The notes under the pieces are model-generated. The model saw nothing but the letters and a program-made list of their open reading frames with translations, had not been told where the DNA came from and made no database searches. A stretch of DNA of 64,000 nt from Caprella mutica. Lineage: Eukaryota > Arthropoda > Malacostraca > Amphipoda > Caprellidae. Positions 1 through 12,438 of this stretch are shown here, piece after piece. The first letter of the stretch is position 1. Every line of letters starts with the position of its first letter. The stretch lies in NCBI GenBank assembly GCA_947561585.1, contig CANNZV010000123.1, forward strand, positions 186,001-250,000, given 5' to 3'. Both the position numbers and the translations under genes were made by a program.

Positions 1-706
1 CTACCCATTCAATTAACACCAACTCCAGTTTTGATGCTTCATATTCTCTCTGAGTAAATTGGAGCTGCTGCCGCCTGCTGGCAATTGCTGGAAACACACC
101 ATTTTACCCCGAGAACTCTAGTGTGACCTGGTATGCAACGTATACCAACTCCTTAACACTTCTAAAAAGAAATCAATGATACGTTTCTGCTCTATCTGAC
201 TTCAGCGGCTCACTACAGATTTTATTGAAGAAAGAACGTCGTCTGATCCTAATTTACGGATCTTATAGTGTATGGCACAGAGACGAAAATTTTCTTTCAA
301 AAATGAAGTGGACTACTTTTAACATAAGTTTAGAATAAATTCTTATAATTATTTGAACTATTAAGTCATAGCCTGAATATTATAACGATATAACTAGAAA
401 TTGGAAAATAATCGGAAATGTGATTTTTCTGCTCACGATTAGGTCTTGTGACACTACAGAGGGCTTTGCTAATTCTATGCCCTAACATGCCCTAGATCGT
501 ACATCTGGCACCAAAGGATGCCCAGAAGGGGGTGAGTGTCGGTGCCCCTTTAAAGACTACGGACTTTACACACACACATTCACATAGATACTCAATGATG
601 GAAATTAGAAGATCAGTTGATGGATGATGAGTAGTTTGGACTGAAGGGTGATGATGTTAGTACGTAATGATGGATATAGCACTTTAACTATCTTGCTAAA
701 GAGTTA
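1..706. other. No feature recognised
   Basis: Ordinary AT-rich sequence; the first 550 bp are a little richer in GC, but no frame of useful length or known motif was found. Confidence 0.5.
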
Positions 707-782
707 GGGTAAGTTATGAATAATCGATCAGTTTCGTATCTTCAGCCATAGATGTAAACCAACCGATTATCGTAATTTACCG
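707..782. mobile_element. Family A foldback MITE, internally deleted copy
   Basis: Only the two ends remain, back to back. The left is GGGTAAGTTATGAATAATCG and the right is its rough complement ending GATTATCGTAATTTACC. A TA dinucleotide precedes it. The usual 100-bp core is missing. Confidence 0.75.
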
Positions 783-1272
783 TATCTATAACAAATAATT
801 TATATTACATCTTCCAGTGCTATTTCGGTAGCATTTGTGCTTTTTGTTTTTGATGTTAGAGTTTCTTTTAAATATGAAGTATATAAATAGAAAAGTATTT
901 ATATGAACAATTTGAATAGATATGCTGAAATGAATGCTTTTGTAAAAATTCATGTTATATTTAGAGATATATATAATAATATTTAATTAATTAATTAAGA
1001 AATAGTTATAGACTATATTTATATTATCAAAATTCATAATATATTGTTATTACTTTATGAAATTGTATTCGTAATTTTAGTATAACAATGAATACAATGA
1101 TGAATGAATAACTAAATATTAAAATATTTTCTTATAGCGTCGAAAGTAAAGACCAAATCATAATAGTTAACTGACGTTAGTATTATTTACATTAAATTGT
1201 TTCAGTTTTAGTGATATAAAATGATGTGCATAAATTTTTAATGCAAATAGAAAAGTACATTTAGAATAATAG

Positions 1273-1746
1273 CTACTATTTCTACATATATTAAAGTACC
1301 TTGTATTTCTACATATATTATAGTACCTTGTATTTCTACATGAATTATAGTACCTTGTATTTCTACATGTATTATAGTACTTTATATTTCTACATGCATT
1401 ATAGTACCTTGTACTTCTACATGTATTAAAGTACCTTGTATTTCTACATATATTATAGTACCTTGTATTTCTACATGAATTATAGTACCATGTATTTCTA
1501 CATGTATTATAGTACCTTGTATTTCTACATGCATTATAGTACCTTGTATTTCTACATGTATTATAGTACCTTGTATTTCTACATGAATTATAGTACCATG
1601 TATTTCTACATGTATTATAGTACCTTGTATTTCTACATGTATTATAGTACCATGTATTTCTACATGTATTATAGTACTTTAAATTTCTACATGTATTATA
1701 GTACTTTATATTTCTACATGTATTATAGTACTTTATATTTCTACAT
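1273..1746. repeat. 27-bp tandem array
   Basis: About 17 copies of TAGTACCTTGTATTTCTACA plus ATGTATTA-like bases. The unit is a multiple of three, so a 115-codon plus frame (YFYMYYSTL repeats) is open by periodicity only. Confidence 0.95.
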
Positions 1747-2107
1747 CAATACATGTGTTACTAAAGTTTATAAATTTAAATAAAATCGACATATTTTAAA
1801 TAAAATCTGGTGCTTTTAATAATAAATGCATACCTAATGAAAGACAAAATTGTAAGAAACGGTAGTGTTAGTTTCAAATTGTTCTACCTAACAAAGATAT
1901 TCATTCAGAAGAATTTGCAAGCTACCATCAAAAAAGTAAGCAGTATATTGTATTAAAACATTTTAAATTGATCTTTAGCTTCCATTCCCTGTCTGCTAAT
2001 TAGCAGCAATAGGTAATACGTTACAGCAGTTCAGGTGAGTCCCTTTCAACAGGTGGCATCAGAGTGAATATTTTGATTACCTTAGTACTGCAAAGTTGCT
2101 GTTTCTA

Positions 2108-2313
2108 GGGTAAGTTATGAGTTATCGGTCGGTATCACATCTTCGGTCATATGAGATAAAGTGATATAATGATTATTTTTTAATTTAGTTTATATTCATG
2201 ATACCTGCAGGTATTACGAATACCAATAACAATTAAATAAAAATAATGAATATTATGTAGTTTTTCTAATATGACCGATGATGTAGAACTGACCGACAAC
2301 TCGTAACTTAACC
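2108..2313. mobile_element. Family A foldback MITE, complete
   Basis: It starts GGGTAAGTTATGAGTTATCG, ends CGTAACTTAACC, and is flanked by TA on both sides. The core contains ATACCTGCAGGTAT. Left and right halves are reverse complements over most of their length. It has no coding capacity, so it is a non-autonomous element; the TA duplication suggests Tc1/mariner-type mobilisation. Confidence 0.9.
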
Positions 2314-2744
2314 TACCGGTAAGAAGCATGTGACATAATACTGAATGATGAATATTAAATAATGCATTGGATATTAATAAAGATCATCCATCATTTAAAG
2401 GCTTTAAATGCACGGAAAATATTATGTTATCTTAGAGGGAATGGATAGTAATTTATTCATGCCTTTATTAATGCTTTCTAAATTAGTTGAGGATATGTGA
2501 AAAACCTTCAAAAATCTGACTTTGTTATAACTGCTTATTGTTCTAAACAGTATAGTGTTATATTATTTATAGTTCTGTAATTCAAACTATAGTGGACTGT
2601 ACTATAAATAGATTTAAATTAAATCTAAATTAATGTTACGTATTTTAACTACATTTAACTATGATATAGAGAAAATATAAATTGGTACTATTATTATTAA
2701 ACTCTTAATAAAATTCTCGAGAAATAATTATTCAATTCAGTATT

Positions 2745-3126
2745 GGGTTTAACGTCTGCTTCAGAACCAAAGGCCATATCGCTTACGTTAAAACTAAGGG
2801 ACTCGAAGAAGCAGTCAAAAAAGAAAGTGGCTCCATAAACAAAGTCACTTTCCATTAGTCGGTGACAATGCTCATGGATGCAGAAAAGACCAAACTAAAG
2901 AATGTGACACAAGCATCGGTTGCTGCACTCACGAATGGAAGAGGAAAATGAAGAGGCGATAGTAAATGAAGCCTACGAGCCTACCTAACACAAAATCTGA
3001 GAGGAAAATGAAGAGGTGATAGTAAATGAAGCCTACGATACCCATCACAAAATCAAAGACCTCGTACTTTAAGAGCATAACTCTACCTCTATCTTCTAAA
3101 ACTGCAAGTAGCGTTAACAATGACAT
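2745..3126 (-). mobile_element. Family G dispersed repeat, copy 1
   Basis: Shares long segments with 6945-7285 and 51575-52030, in the same orientation as the latter. Read on the minus strand it includes TTGTGTTAGGTAGGCTCGTA and CATTTTCCTCTTCCATTCGT. A 60-bp unit ending GAGGAAAATGAAGAGG is duplicated in this copy. The 65-codon minus frame is open but not supported in the other copies. Confidence 0.7.
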
Positions 3127-3419
3127 ATATGTTTTTCATATACAAATTAATTCTCAATAATAGTACATGTAGGTATAAAATAATAAAAACTTTAAGCCAT
3201 ATATCTCTCTTTTTTGTCGATTAAGTTTGACGATAGCTCTTCATTTCCCTCAAAACTAGTATAAATGCCTCCCCAACCTTGAATAAAAACTATCCAGTGG
3301 TTTAATGAAGAATTCAAAGTTATATCTAAGAACGAACCAAAAACTGGAAACAATTTGGGAGTTACACACTAATTCGATGAGAGGGGTTGCCACATGTCGC
3401 CACTGGCAACCTTCCAGAG

Positions 3420-3855
3420 TGGGAGAGAGAGAGAGAGAGCTAGACAGTGATGAGTCGTGGTGAGTTATGGTGAGTCGTGGTGAGTTATGGTGAGTCGTGG
3501 TGAGTGATGAGTAATGAATGGTGGTGAGGGGTGGTGACTTATGGTGAGTAGTGTTGAGTTATGGTGAGTGAGTGGCGAGTTATGGATAGTAAGTGGTGAG
3601 TGAGTGGTGAGTGAGTGGTGAGTGAGTAGTGATTGAGTGGTGAGTGGGTGGTGAGTGAGTGATTGTGAGTGGTGGTTAGAACTGGTGAGTGATGAGTGGT
3701 GATGAATGAGTTATGGTGAGTGGTCATGAGTGGTGGTGGTGAGTGGTGATGAGTGAGTGGTGAGTGGTGATGCTGAATATTTGCTGAATATTTGGTGAAT
3801 GTTTGGTTAGTGATGAGTGAGTGGTGAGTGATGAGTGAGTGATGAGTGATGAGTG
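3420..3855. repeat. GA and GTGAGTGGTGA-type low-complexity array
   Basis: A GA run (about 3421-3440) followed by 400 bp of irregular GTGAGT, GGTGAGTTAT and GATGAGT units. One strand is almost free of C. Confidence 0.9.
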
Positions 3856-4464
3856 TTATTACTGTTTTTTTTTATATTTGGCATATTTTCAAGCAATTGA
3901 TATTGATAAAATTTAGAAACTGATGATATAAATTAAATATTACCCATTCTGGTAACTGTCATCATTCAGTAATTCAGTCGTTAGCCTTTATAACATTTTA
4001 TTTGTTTTATCATATAGATATGAGAGTAACGCATATATGTAATATTATTTTAATAATTTAGCCTTAGTCTCAGTGCAATATACATAGAGGTAAATAGAAA
4101 TATACAAAACTTATAATTCATTTTCCAGGCAAAGCAGGACTGACGCTATGTTAAATACAGAAAGAAACAAACTATTTTCAATTTGAAATGGTAAAATAAT
4201 TATACCCAGAAAAATTAATATAATTGGTAAGAATTGTTATGGAAAAAGATTGACAAGAAATTAAAAAAAAAGATGGTTTGAAAATGATACCTTCATCAAG
4301 CTACGGAATAGAAATTAAATAGAATATATATCTTCAGAACACCCTTCCTCGTATAAAGTACATTATATGGTATACTATTTTTGTCTCTACTCTTTGATTG
4401 CAACTTCGTTAGTTACTTTGAAAATAAACTTTGGTGAAAAATGTTCACGTGACGATGAGATATA

Positions 4465-5079
4465 CTATAAATGTTATGTACAGTTTCTATGATAGTAGAA
4501 ATAGACCCTTTAAATGTTATGTACAGTTTCTATGATAGTAGAGATAGACCCTTTAAATGTTATGTACAGTTTCTATGATAGTAGAGATAGACCCTTTAAA
4601 TGTTATGTACAGTTTCTATGATAGTAGAAATAGACCCTTTAAATGTTATGTACAGTTTCTATGATAGTAGAGATAGACACTTTAAATGTTATGTACAGTT
4701 TCTATGATAGTAGAGATAGACCCTTTAAATGTTATGTACAGTTTCTATGATAGAAGAGATAGACCCTTTAAATGTTATGTACAGTTTCTTTGATAGTAGA
4801 GATAGACCCTTTAAATGTTATGTACAGTTTCTATGATAGAAGATATAGACCCTTTAAATGTTATGTACAGTTTCTATGATAGTAGAGATAGACCCTTTAA
4901 ATGTTATGTACAGTTTCTATGATAGTAGAGATAGACCCTTTGAATGTTATGTACAGTTTCTATGATAGTAGAGATAGACCCTTTAAATGTTATGTACAGT
5001 TTCTATGATAGTAGAGATAGACCCTTTAAATGTTATGTACAGTTTCTATGATAGTAGAGATAGACCCTTTAAATGTTAG
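4465..5079. repeat. 43-bp tandem array
   Basis: About 14 nearly identical copies built on AAATGTTATGTACAGTTTCT and ATGATAGTAGAGATAGACCC. Variants are single bases (gagata/gaaata; gtag/gaag). The high identity suggests recent spread. Confidence 0.95.
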
Positions 5080-5321
5080 GGAAAAAATGCAGTTACTGAA
5101 TATCAATAATATTTTGGTGAAAGTTTTACTCAAAATTATTTCATATAATTTATGAATTAGAAAAAATCATTTTATTCTTTTAATTATTTTTTTTTTTTAC
5201 AGAAAATATTTTTCCATCAAATTTTTGTAATATAATTGTACAACTTAAGAGAGAAAAAGGGAAAATGAAATAATTGGGATTAAATTATAATTATCAAGCC
5301 TCAAAATGCTTCTAGGGTCTA

Positions 5322-5474
5322 TGGTAAGTTCCTTATTATCAGACGGTTCCACATCTTCGATCATAATTATAAGAAAAGAGAATAAAATAAATAATTAAAA
5401 TTAAAGAATAACTATTAAATAATTTTTTCTTATATGAATGAAATGTAGATCTGTTCGATAACTTGGAACTTACC
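5322..5474. mobile_element. Family A foldback MITE, diverged
   Basis: Left end GGTAAGTTCCTTATTATCAG and right end GATAACTTGGAACTTACC, with the shared inner motifs CCACATCTTCGATCATA and GTAGATCTGTTCGATAAC. The core is shortened. Confidence 0.7.
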
Positions 5475-6189
5475 TCTAAAAGAAAATGAATAAATGGAGT
5501 TTAAATAAATAAGCTAATTTTGACTCCATATAATAAATCACATTCACTTATGATATCAATTGTTTTAAATGAAAAGTTTTAACAGATTTAATGCAAGGTT
5601 ATATCTTAGATAATAGTTTATTGTATATTTAATGTATATATTTCGTGTCACATTTTCAGTAAATAGACTATAAAATGAATTTATAAATGTAGGCCATGGT
5701 ACGCATGGGAGAGTATTGATACGATTTTCTAATTTGTATTTTGAATTCCATTTTAAAAATCATTCCATCTATAAAATATGTCAGTCTAAAAATAATTATT
5801 AATTCGAAAAAAAATTTAAACAATGCAGTCATTTATCAATAAATAACTAAAATTGAAGACATGAAACATACGCAGATTGTTAAGGTACGCCCTTTTTATT
5901 GATATCGAAAAACCGTTATTTTTAACGGGAAAGTACACTAAACATAAATTACAACCAAGTCATTCAACTCTTTATTTTTTGAAGGATGGGCACACTAGTA
6001 AATAAATTACGAACTATAAGTTGAGCAAAGTGTAGTGAATTATATTTTTGTACGCATTTCTAAATTGTTTATGATTAACGTAAACAATAGGTTGCATGAG
6101 AGATTATATAAGGTAGTCAGGTAGCAGGGGTAATTCAGTGATGTGAATAATAATGTAATTAGAAAACATTCGAAATATAAAACATTGTA

Positions 6190-6238
6190 GGGTAAGTTAC
6201 GAATTATCGGTCAGTTTCACATATTTGGTCATATCAGG
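6190..6238. mobile_element. Family A left half, truncated
   Basis: Starts after TA with GGGTAAGTTACGAATTATCG and continues to ATATTTGGTCATATCAGG, then stops a few bases before the Family C element. No right half follows. Confidence 0.75.
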
Positions 6239-6243
6239 TATTT

Positions 6244-6437
6244 ACTATACTAGCAGTTTCACCGCCGCGTTTTCACTGCCTTGTTTACGCGTATTCAATT
6301 AATTACGTTTAAATGAGTGGAAATAAAATTTGCATACTTTACTAGCATTACTACCGCCTTATATTCATTTAACAGTGATTAATTGAAGAAGCGGAAACAG
6401 GGCAGTAAAAACACTGCGGTGAAACTGCTAGTATAGT
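6244..6437. mobile_element. Family C foldback element
   Basis: Inverted ends ACTATACTAGCAGTTTCACC and GGTGAAACTGCTAGTATAGT, about 24 bp nearly perfect, enclosing 150 bp with weaker complementarity and no frame. It looks like a MITE of an unknown superfamily. It is the middle of three foldback elements packed into 500 bp. Confidence 0.75.
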
Positions 6438-6444
6438 ATGGGCC

Positions 6445-6676
6445 TTAGGCCCCTTTCACACTTGCGTTTCTCAACGCCGCCTTTAAAAAAATGCTCATGG
6501 CAAAAAGTATAGCTACAATGATTTTAACGGAGCCTTTCACACTTGCGTTAGAATAAATGCTTGTGAAAAAACGCAAGTGTGAAGGGCTCCGTTAAGATCA
6601 ATTGCAGCTAAACTTTTTGTAATGAGCATTTTTTTAAAGGCGGCGTTTAAGAAACGCAAGTGTGAAGGGGGCCTAA
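6445..6676. mobile_element. Family D foldback element with a hairpin inside a hairpin
   Basis: Outer inverted ends TTAGGCCCCTTTCACACTTG and CAAGTGTGAAGGGGGCCTAA, extended inward by complementary stretches around ATGCTCAT. The centre (about 6528-6598) is a second palindrome with the same CCTTTCACACTTGCGTT / AACGCAAGTGTGAAGG motif. The GGCCC-TTTCACAC type of end is common among DNA-transposon MITEs such as PIF/Harbinger, but no clean direct target duplication is visible, so the superfamily is open. Confidence 0.75.
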
Positions 6677-6944
6677 GAAGAAACTATACAATGTGTCAGC
6701 GGAAAATGTATACACTGCCATTGAAAATAGTAAGTATCATGTATAATTTATTAATTATTATTTAAAGTACTAAGTATCTATGGTACCAATATTATGCACA
6801 TTATCGTATTAGAATTATGAACTTTTACATTAATATCATCAATAAAAACAAGAAATATAATAATGAACAACACAAAAGGAATTAAGAGTGTTTCTGTATT
6901 CAAATTCTAACGTAACAAGCAGTATCGTTAGTTTAACGACCCGC

Positions 6945-7285
6945 AGGACGGGGCTCTGTCCTGAAGCTGTCTGTGGTGAATGGAAGAGAAGGGGGTGGCA
7001 AACTGTTGTAACTTGTATGATAGATTTTCTTTTTCCTTATTTCCATGTTATTCATGGTATTACGCTACTTGCAGTTTAGGAGGAGAATTTTTTGTGTTAG
7101 GTAGGCTCGTAGGCAGCATTACCTATCATACATTCATTTTCCTCTTCCAATGGGAAGTGTAGTCACCGGTGTTTGTGTTCCTTCTCATCACATTCCTTGG
7201 TAATTGACTGCATTCACAGAGTAGCTCTTCTGCGTCCATGAGCCACTTTATCTTCTGACTGTTTCTTCGAGTCATTTAATTTCAT
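6945..7285 (+). mobile_element. Family G dispersed repeat, copy 2
   Basis: Contains TGAAGCTGTCTGTGGTGAAT, ACGCTACTTGCAGTTTAGGA, TTGTGTTAGGTAGGCTCGTA and GTCCATGAGCCACTTTATCT, all alignable to the other copies. Two overlapping short frames of about 60 codons are present and are not coding by comparison. Confidence 0.7.
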
Positions 7286-7690
7286 TTTGTCTTAAAATAA
7301 GCGAGGAGGCCTTATTTTTGAAGCTAAGGTTAAACCTCATTCGACTATATTCAATTTCTTAATCGAACTCGAAATTCAATCCTTCCAAATTCAAATGAAT
7401 AGTGATAGTTACTCATGAGCTTCAATATTGGATAAAATAAAATTATTAAAATGATCATTGAAAAAAAATTCTTTCATTTCTTATCCTGATTAAGCCAGAG
7501 GAACTCTAGCTGCCTGAGTCATTACGTCACGCTAATGCTTGATATTCCAACTGCCGATGTTCATGTATAAGTTGCAGTAACTTTAGATTCTTTGAACTAT
7601 GATATTCATCCTGAAGAAGTTTTATGTATAATATTGGGAAAGCCTGGGATACAGTACACGGAATATGAACTAACAACATCTTATAGAGCT

Positions 7691-8345
7691 GGTAAAGGCA
7701 CAGTATGTTGTAACAATAGTGGGACAAAGTTGTAACAATAGTGGGACAAAGTTGCAACAATAAAAGGACAATGTTGTAACAATATTGGGACAATGTTGTA
7801 ACAATATTAGGACAATGTTATAACAATAGTGGGACAATGTTGTAACAATAAAAGGACAATGTTGTAACCATATTAGGAAAATGTTGTAACAATATTAGGA
7901 CAATGTTGTAACAATAGTGGGACAATATTGTAACAATAAAAGGACATTGTTGTAACAATATTGGGACAATGTTGTAACAATAAAAGGACAATGATGTAAC
8001 AATATTAGGACAATGATGTAACAATATTAGGACAATGTTGTAACAATATTAGGACAATGTTGTAACAATATTAGGACAATATTGAAACAATATTAGGACA
8101 ATATTGTAATAACAGTGGGACAATGTTGTAACAATATTAGGACAATGATGTAACAATATTAGGACAATGTTGTAACAATATTAGGACAATGTTGTAACAA
8201 TATTGGGACAATGTTGTAACAATATTAGGACAATGTTGTAACAATATTAGGACAATGTTGTAACAATATTTGGACAATGTTGTGACAATATTAGGACAAT
8301 GTTGTAGCAATATTGGGACAATGTTGTAACAGTAGAGGCAATGTA
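7691..8345. repeat. Family I array, 22 bp (two 11-mers)
   Basis: About 28 units of GGACAATGTTG + TAACAATATTA. The edges carry GGTAAAGGCA on the left and TGCCTCTACTG (reverse complement) on the right, weakly resembling the inverted ends of other Family I loci. Confidence 0.9.
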
Positions 8346-9386
8346 CTTAATTCACTTTTCTATACATTGTGGATGGGAAAATTCAATTTCAAGAAATCTA
8401 CCGCAATTCCAAAATTACTTCGAGCCCTAATATTTTATGGATAAAATAAGATGGAACGAACTTATTGAACCACACAAAATCAGAATTATAATTCACAATA
8501 ACAAGATTAAAAATAGCATGTTTATAAGATTATTAATTTTAGTGTAACTTAACAATTCATTTGGTAATTCGTTTATTAATGACTGTTATATTATTAGCTA
8601 GCAGTGTTTAAATTCCCATTCATACATTTTATTTATCTGCATGTTTTTTTTATAAAATACTTATAATATTTTTTCAACTAAATATCATATACATATAACT
8701 TATCGTTGTTATATTCTTCATATTAATTAGATAGAAGAAATTATAAACATATATACACATGAATATATGTAGCCTAAAGGGAAAATTATTATTTATTACA
8801 GTATTTATATATGGTAGGATTTTTTATTTTTTTTTGATGTCCAAAGAAGAAGTTCTCCTTTTCAAATTATTATTATATATCTAATATAGATTTTATTAAC
8901 CAGATATTATGAAATTTTAAAATCATATCTGGTATCTTCCTTACCCATTTCAAATTTCTTTTCAATTATATACCCGAATTAAATTAATAAACAATTATAA
9001 ATTTTGTTCAAATTATGTTCATAATCAACAATTAACACATCGATATTTCGAAAGCCAGATCTGGTCAGATACTTAAAATAGAAGAAATCGATATCGCTTT
9101 ATTGTAAATTAAACTGTCCTAGCATATCATTGGCCGTATTTCAGCAGTTCATTATTTTTATCCCTAATGACAGTACGGTAGAGGAATGTGCTTCAAGGCT
9201 ATTTAGTTTTATGTCCTCCTGACATGAAAATCAAGCGGCCTTTACCCGTTAAGAACATATTGCTGATTCACTTTGTCCCTGCAAAGACTTTGCAAACTTT
9301 TGAACTATTCCACAACTTATCGCAAATTCAGTTATCAAACCTTCAAATAACTGTTTTGCATATTTTCATCATTCGATTTGTAGTTA
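8346..9386. other. AT-rich spacer
   Basis: No gene or clear repeat. An 81-codon plus frame (9188-9430) runs into a Family A end, has no known motif and is not supported. Confidence 0.5.
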
Positions 9387-9535
9387 AGGTAAGTTCTAAG
9401 TTACCGACAAACTCCACATTTTCGATAATATAAACTAAAGTGTATGCTTTAAAATTTCAACTCGTTATTTAATTGGTATCCATGATACCTACAGGTATAA
9501 TGGATACCAATTAAATTATTCGTTTTCTCACTCTA
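9387..9535. mobile_element. Family A foldback MITE, right end lost
   Basis: Left end GGTAAGTTCTAAGTTACCGA, then the hallmark core TTGGTATCCATGATACC / GGTATAATGGATACCAATT. The right terminus is not recognisable. Confidence 0.65.
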
Positions 9536-10315
9536 AATATTTTAGATAGGTTTATAATATATAAAAACTGACGAAATAATTTCCTTTTACATGCAATTAC
9601 GCCGAGTAAATCAACAAGTAGTGCGGAACAAAGTTATACCAATAGAAAACACTCTCGATGACGTCACAATTAAAGGTGCGTTGTGTCTATCTATTTTTAC
9701 TGGAACATTCAACTCTTATCTTTAATATTATGATTAAAAGGACGGAAATATATTAGATAGTAACGATATCAAAGATATAATGTATAAAATAGGAGAACTG
9801 TATTTTGGGAATTTAATATGATGCCTTTTTTTAATTAAATATAATGTTAATAGTATAAATTAGTAATAATTTTGATATATTATTTACAAAAATCTCAACT
9901 TTTGAGAACAGATAGTCAGATATTCCGAAAATATTTTTAAAAGGAAAAAAGTGTGATTGTTTGCATAGCAACGATTATGATAACTCGTCCATATCATCAA
10001 AAAAACGAACGAACAATTTTTGATAGAGCTGGTTGTATGAACCACAGTAAACCATTTAAAAACACAATTGCAATTTTTATAAATATATAAAATATATTGA
10101 AAATAATATAAAGTGACACAACTATGAAATAGGATAAATTATGAAATAACCAATGTGTACAAACTAAAGTTAGTAAAATGAAAGTACGCTCTACTTATAA
10201 TTAAAAAGATGCATATAGTATATTGCATGGAATATAAGTTATAGGTTGAAATTGATAGGAAAGGTAAATGAATACAACAGTTCTAACACACATGTTAGAA
10301 AATGATATATTGTGC

Positions 10316-10552
10316 CACGTGACTCTATACTACGTGACTCTTTACTGTGTGTCTCTTTACTGTGTGACTCTTTACTACGTGACTCTTTACTATATGACTC
10401 TTTACTACGTGACTCTTTACTACGTAACTCTTTACTACGCGACTCTTTACTACGCGACTCTTTACTACGCGACTCTTTACTACGTAACTCTTTACTACGT
10501 GACTCTTTACTACGTGACTCTTTACTACGTGACTCTTTACTAAGTAACTCTT
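10316..10552. repeat. 15-bp tandem array
   Basis: About 16 copies of CTCTTTACTACGTGA with ACGCGA and ACGTAA variants. Frames are open on both strands, including RSKES repeats on the minus strand, because 15 is divisible by three. Not coding. Confidence 0.95.
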
Positions 10553-10879
10553 TATCACATTCCATGTTAGTTTCAGACTTTTATATAACATCATTAAGTT
10601 CAACCTTAACAACTATGTGTTGAATTGAATAAAGTCAAAGCAGAGCAACACTTGGCTCATCAAATTGAGATTATTAAATACTTATTTAACTCATCGCAAG
10701 GAAACTAGAAATATTCAACTCTGAATCTACATAAACATCAAAAAAGTTCATGTGAAACAAAATGAAAAATAATAATCTTTAAAAAAAAACATTTCAGAAG
10801 TGCTTATATTTTAAATTTATATCTACTCTTTAGTTTAAATTGCATGGTCTCAATCATTTACGAAAAAAATATATATAAG

Positions 10880-10956
10880 AATTAAAATTACGAGATAATT
10901 ATTAATTTGTTTTGTGATCGAGAATGTAGAACCGTCCGATAACTCGTAATTTACCC
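10880..10956. mobile_element. Family A right-half remnant
   Basis: The right arm GATCGAGAATGTAGAACCGT is followed by CCGATAACTCGTAATTTACC. The left arm is missing. Confidence 0.6.
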
Positions 10957-11039
10957 TCTGCCATTTAGTCAAACTGTCTGTAGATCAATAATTCGAGAAG
11001 AAATGTCATAAAGTGACGCTACAGAGCATTCACTGTACT

Positions 11040-11142
11040 ATCAACAGTTGTGAGAATAGTACTATGACTATTGATAGTAAGTAGTTGACTCACTCTAACT
11101 ACTATCATACTATTGATAGTAAGTAGTTGACTCACTCTAAGG
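11040..11142. repeat. Short direct duplication
   Basis: ACTATTGATAGTAAGTAGTT followed by GACTCACTCTAA occurs twice, about 53 bp apart. ACTATTGATAGT is itself an imperfect palindrome. Confidence 0.8.
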
Positions 11143-11210
11143 AAAGTAAACGCACTAAATTTAAATACTCTCATAAAAAACACCTATTTGGTGTATTCCT
11201 AATTAATTCT

Positions 11211-11697
11211 ATAGTTTACTAATTATGATTAATGGAGAATGTGATTTTTTCAATAGTTTACTAATTATGATTAATAGAGAATATAATTTATTCAATAGTT
11301 TATTAATTATGATTAATAGAGAATATAATTTATTCAATAGTTTATTAATTATGATTAATAGAGAATGTAATTTATTCAATAGTTTATTAATTATGATTAA
11401 TAGAGAATGAAATTTTTTCAATAGTTTACTAATTATGATTAATAGAGAATATAATTTATTCAATAGTTTATTAATTATGATTAATAGAGAATGTAATTTA
11501 TTCAATAGTTTACTAATTATGATTAATAGAGAATGAAATTTTTTCAATAGTTTACTAATTATGATTAATAGAGAATATAATTTATTCAATAGTTTATTAA
11601 TTATGATTAATAGAGAATATAATTTATTCAATAGTTTATTAATTATGATTAATAGAGAATGTAATTTTTTCAATAGTTTACTAATTATGATTAATTA
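11211..11697. repeat. 42-bp tandem array
   Basis: About 11.5 copies of ATAGTTTATTAATTATGATT + AATAGAGAATATAATTTATT + CA. Copies alternate between types (TTTATTCA, TTTTTTCA), and a 154-codon minus frame is open by periodicity. Confidence 0.95.
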
Positions 11698-12124
11698 ATC
11701 TAATTTAATGAATAGCGAGTACATATCGCTAATTTGCAAACACAACGTCAAAAGCACACAAAATGTATTTTCGAGTGATCCATTTAAGCATATATATCTA
11801 AAATACTTATTTTTTAAGTAAAAGTCTCATAATTGTAGCTCAAAAATTGACCACTAGAGGCGCTAATTGTTCTAACGATATATCATTAAATAAACGTAAA
11901 TTAAAGGACCAAAATGCCTCTCCTTAAAAATTGCTTTTTTGGAGTTGAGTTAAAGACAGTTTTATCGCAAATGAGCAACATTATTCAATGAGATGAATTC
12001 AAATTTTGTAATAAAAATAAATCACTATACATACAAAAATTCCATCAACATTATTTACATATGTAATTTGTTGGAGCGTAAGGGTTAGAAATAATAAAAT
12101 GTATATTATGAAGTAAATAAAGTC

Positions 12125-12438
12125 AGTAGAATTTGTTCTATCCCAATTTGCCAAAAGTTTTAATTTTATCAGATGAGACAGTGCGATTTGTAGGGCGAGT
12201 TAACGGAGCAACTTCGCAGATTTATCATCCCTTTGCATCGAATTCTTTAGATGGTCCCTCATCCATCACACGGGCACAGACTTACACAGTTCCCCATTCA
12301 AAGAACGAACCTTCGGAGAAAAATTCACTGAAGGATGAACACCGGACAATAACAGTGTCAGAGCGAAGAGGATCAGAGTGATTAACATGGCGTCTCACTA
12401 GGGAACATTAGTGATCATCTGAAGTTAGGACATCACAG
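12125..12438 (+). other. Possible non-coding (5') exon ending in a strong splice donor
   Basis: A GC-richer segment ends in CATCACAG|GTAAGCAT, an excellent splice donor after base 12438. An 82-codon frame (12133-12378) crosses most of it but stops before the donor and has no recognisable composition. A second start, ATGGCGTCTCACTAG, makes only a four-codon frame. The pattern fits an untranslated exon of a plus-strand transcript or a long non-coding RNA. No partner exon was identified. Confidence 0.25.

Noticed and set aside
2021..2040. Perfect donor TTCAG|GTGAGT on the plus strand
   Set aside because: No supporting coding sequence or acceptor upstream; isolated donors occur by chance.
2929..3126. 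65-codon frame similar to one at 51786 (FIYYRLFIFLF)
   Set aside because: The similarity comes from the shared Family G repeat; frames are not kept between copies.
6244..6676. Strong hairpins considered as terminators or RNA genes
   Set aside because: Better explained as foldback transposable elements with paired ends; no tRNA or other RNA structure seen.
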